NCBI GenBank assembly: GCA_020722065.1
Contig: DYLK01000003.1
Coordinates: 1 to 64,000 of the forward strand
Direction: 5' to 3'
Source of the DNA: Melioribacter roseus
GTDB lineage: Bacteria; Bacteroidota; Ignavibacteria; Ignavibacteriales; Melioribacteraceae
DNA length: 64,000 nucleotides
Program-made: the position numbers and the translations under genes
Shown here: positions 63,421-64,000 of the stretch, one piece after another
Layout: every line of letters begins with the position of its first letter
Numbering within the stretch: the first letter of the stretch is position 1
Notes under the pieces: generated by a model
What the model was told of the DNA's origin: nothing
The model's database searches: none
Seen by the model: only the letters and a program-made list of their open reading frames with translations

Positions 63421-64000
63421 ATGAGAAAATTATTTTCTCTAATACTTACAATATTGTTTTTCACTTCGGCACTTGTTATTCAAGGACAAGATAAGAAGGA
63501 AGAAAGCAATATTAAAATTCAGAAATATGAGCTAAAAGCATCTGTTCCGCAATTAAGAACAGATTCAAAAGACGCATATTTATCTGAAGGATTCGAAGAT
63601 ACTTTCCCGCCGACAGGTTGGGTTTTATCCCCTGGCACGGGAACTGACTGGATGCAAGGCACAGGTACAACTCATGGTCCTGGAAGCGTTGTTGAAGGTA
63701 CAAAAGCAATTTTTTTTGATGATTATAACTATGATGCAGGAGTTGTTGCTACAATCACATCTCCAGCAATTGATTTAACCTCCGCCACAACACCAATTTT
63801 AGAGTTTTATTATTGGGACGGAGGAGACGGAGATTTTGTTGAAGTGATGATTTCAACTAACGGTGTGGATTTTTCTAATATCTACAATACTCCAACTACA
63901 GTATCAACTTGGACAAAGCAAATGGTTGATTTGACTGCTTATGCAGGTCAAACGGTTTATATCCAATTTGTTGGTACGAGTGTTTATGGTTACACAAATC
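63421..64000 (+). CDS. Secreted protein with cleaved-adhesin/MAM-like domain (partial, runs off window)
   Basis: The frame starts at ATG 63421 after a strong TGGAGG site and stays open to the window end. A signal peptide (about 1-22, MRKLFSLILTILFFTSALVI) leads to a domain beginning LSEGFEDTFPPTGWVLSP, with repeated strands (LEFYYWDGGDGDFVEVMIST, WTKQMVDLTAYAGQTVYIQF). This matches the cleaved-adhesin type jelly-roll found in T9SS cargo. The C-terminus and any sorting tail are outside the window. Confidence 0.8.
   Translation, partial: MRKLFSLILTILFFTSALVIQGQDKKEESNIKIQKYELKASVPQLRTDSKDAYLSEGFEDTFPPTGWVLSPGTGTDWMQGTGTTHGPGSVVEGTKAIFFDDYNYDAGVVATITSPAIDLTSATTPILEFYYWDGGDGDFVEVMISTNGVDFSNIYNTPTTVSTWTKQMVDLTAYAGQTVYIQFVGTSVYGYTN

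Noticed and set aside
1-64000. CRISPR array, prophage, insertion sequence, rRNA operon
   Set aside because: I looked for regularly spaced direct repeats, transposase or integrase motifs, phage structural genes and rRNA conserved segments and saw none.

Overview
The window is AT-rich chromosomal DNA of a Gram-negative bacterium of the Bacteroidota-Chlorobiota (FCB) group, most likely an Ignavibacteria- or Kapabacteria-like lineage. The evidence is: a protein ending in a type IX secretion sorting domain with the YPNPFNPTTKI motif; many outer-membrane-type signal peptides; AT-biased codon use; a split methylmalonyl-CoA mutase; and several clear TTG start codons. It is a dense, mostly plus-strand housekeeping region with no rRNA, insertion sequence, prophage or CRISPR array that I can see.

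Layout. 1-9.6 kb: surface polysaccharide genes (Wzi-like barrel, WecA/TagO-like sugar-phosphate transferase, then four enzymes resembling WbpE, WbpI, WbpA and WbpB of UDP-diacetamido-mannuronate synthesis). They are separated by unusually long spacers holding palindromic repeats. 9.6-12 kb: a minus-strand degenerate histidine kinase with three receiver domains. 12.2-23.4 kb: tRNA-Leu, trigger factor, ClpP, a dead M1-peptidase-like protein with a membrane partner, def-fmt, a cystathionine beta-synthase-like enzyme, a methyltransferase, an S9 peptidase, a YkvA protein and a NUDIX hydrolase. 23.5-25.9 kb (minus strand): an outer-membrane protein gene broken by an in-frame stop, and an M2 peptidase. 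26-31.3 kb: aromatic amino acid genes (DAHP synthase, AroA, TyrA), then PBP4 and PrmA.

31.4-42.1 kb is the most distinctive region: a compact type IV pilus-like locus. It has two tiny-leader pilin-like proteins, a PilC/GspF platform, a PilB/GspE ATPase, a PilT-like ATPase with an altered Asp box, a PilM-PilN fusion, a PilO-PilP fusion and a short secretin. Three receiver-domain proteins follow, the last being a receiver fused to a lone HisKA-like helix pair. The genes abut or overlap and read as one operon behind the pilins. A short tandem repeat and possible sigma-54 motifs lie upstream of the pilins.

42.2-60.5 kb: more housekeeping genes (COG2509 flavoprotein, Maf, UPF0104 membrane protein, YtxH and DUF948 pair, EF-G paralogue, HIT protein, glycerate kinase, ThyX, FolA, MutL, methylmalonyl-CoA mutase large subunit, CNNM/CorC protein, Tgt, YajC, agmatinase, NfeD). 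60.5-64 kb: two large secreted proteins, the first with a type IX sorting tail, the second running off the window end.
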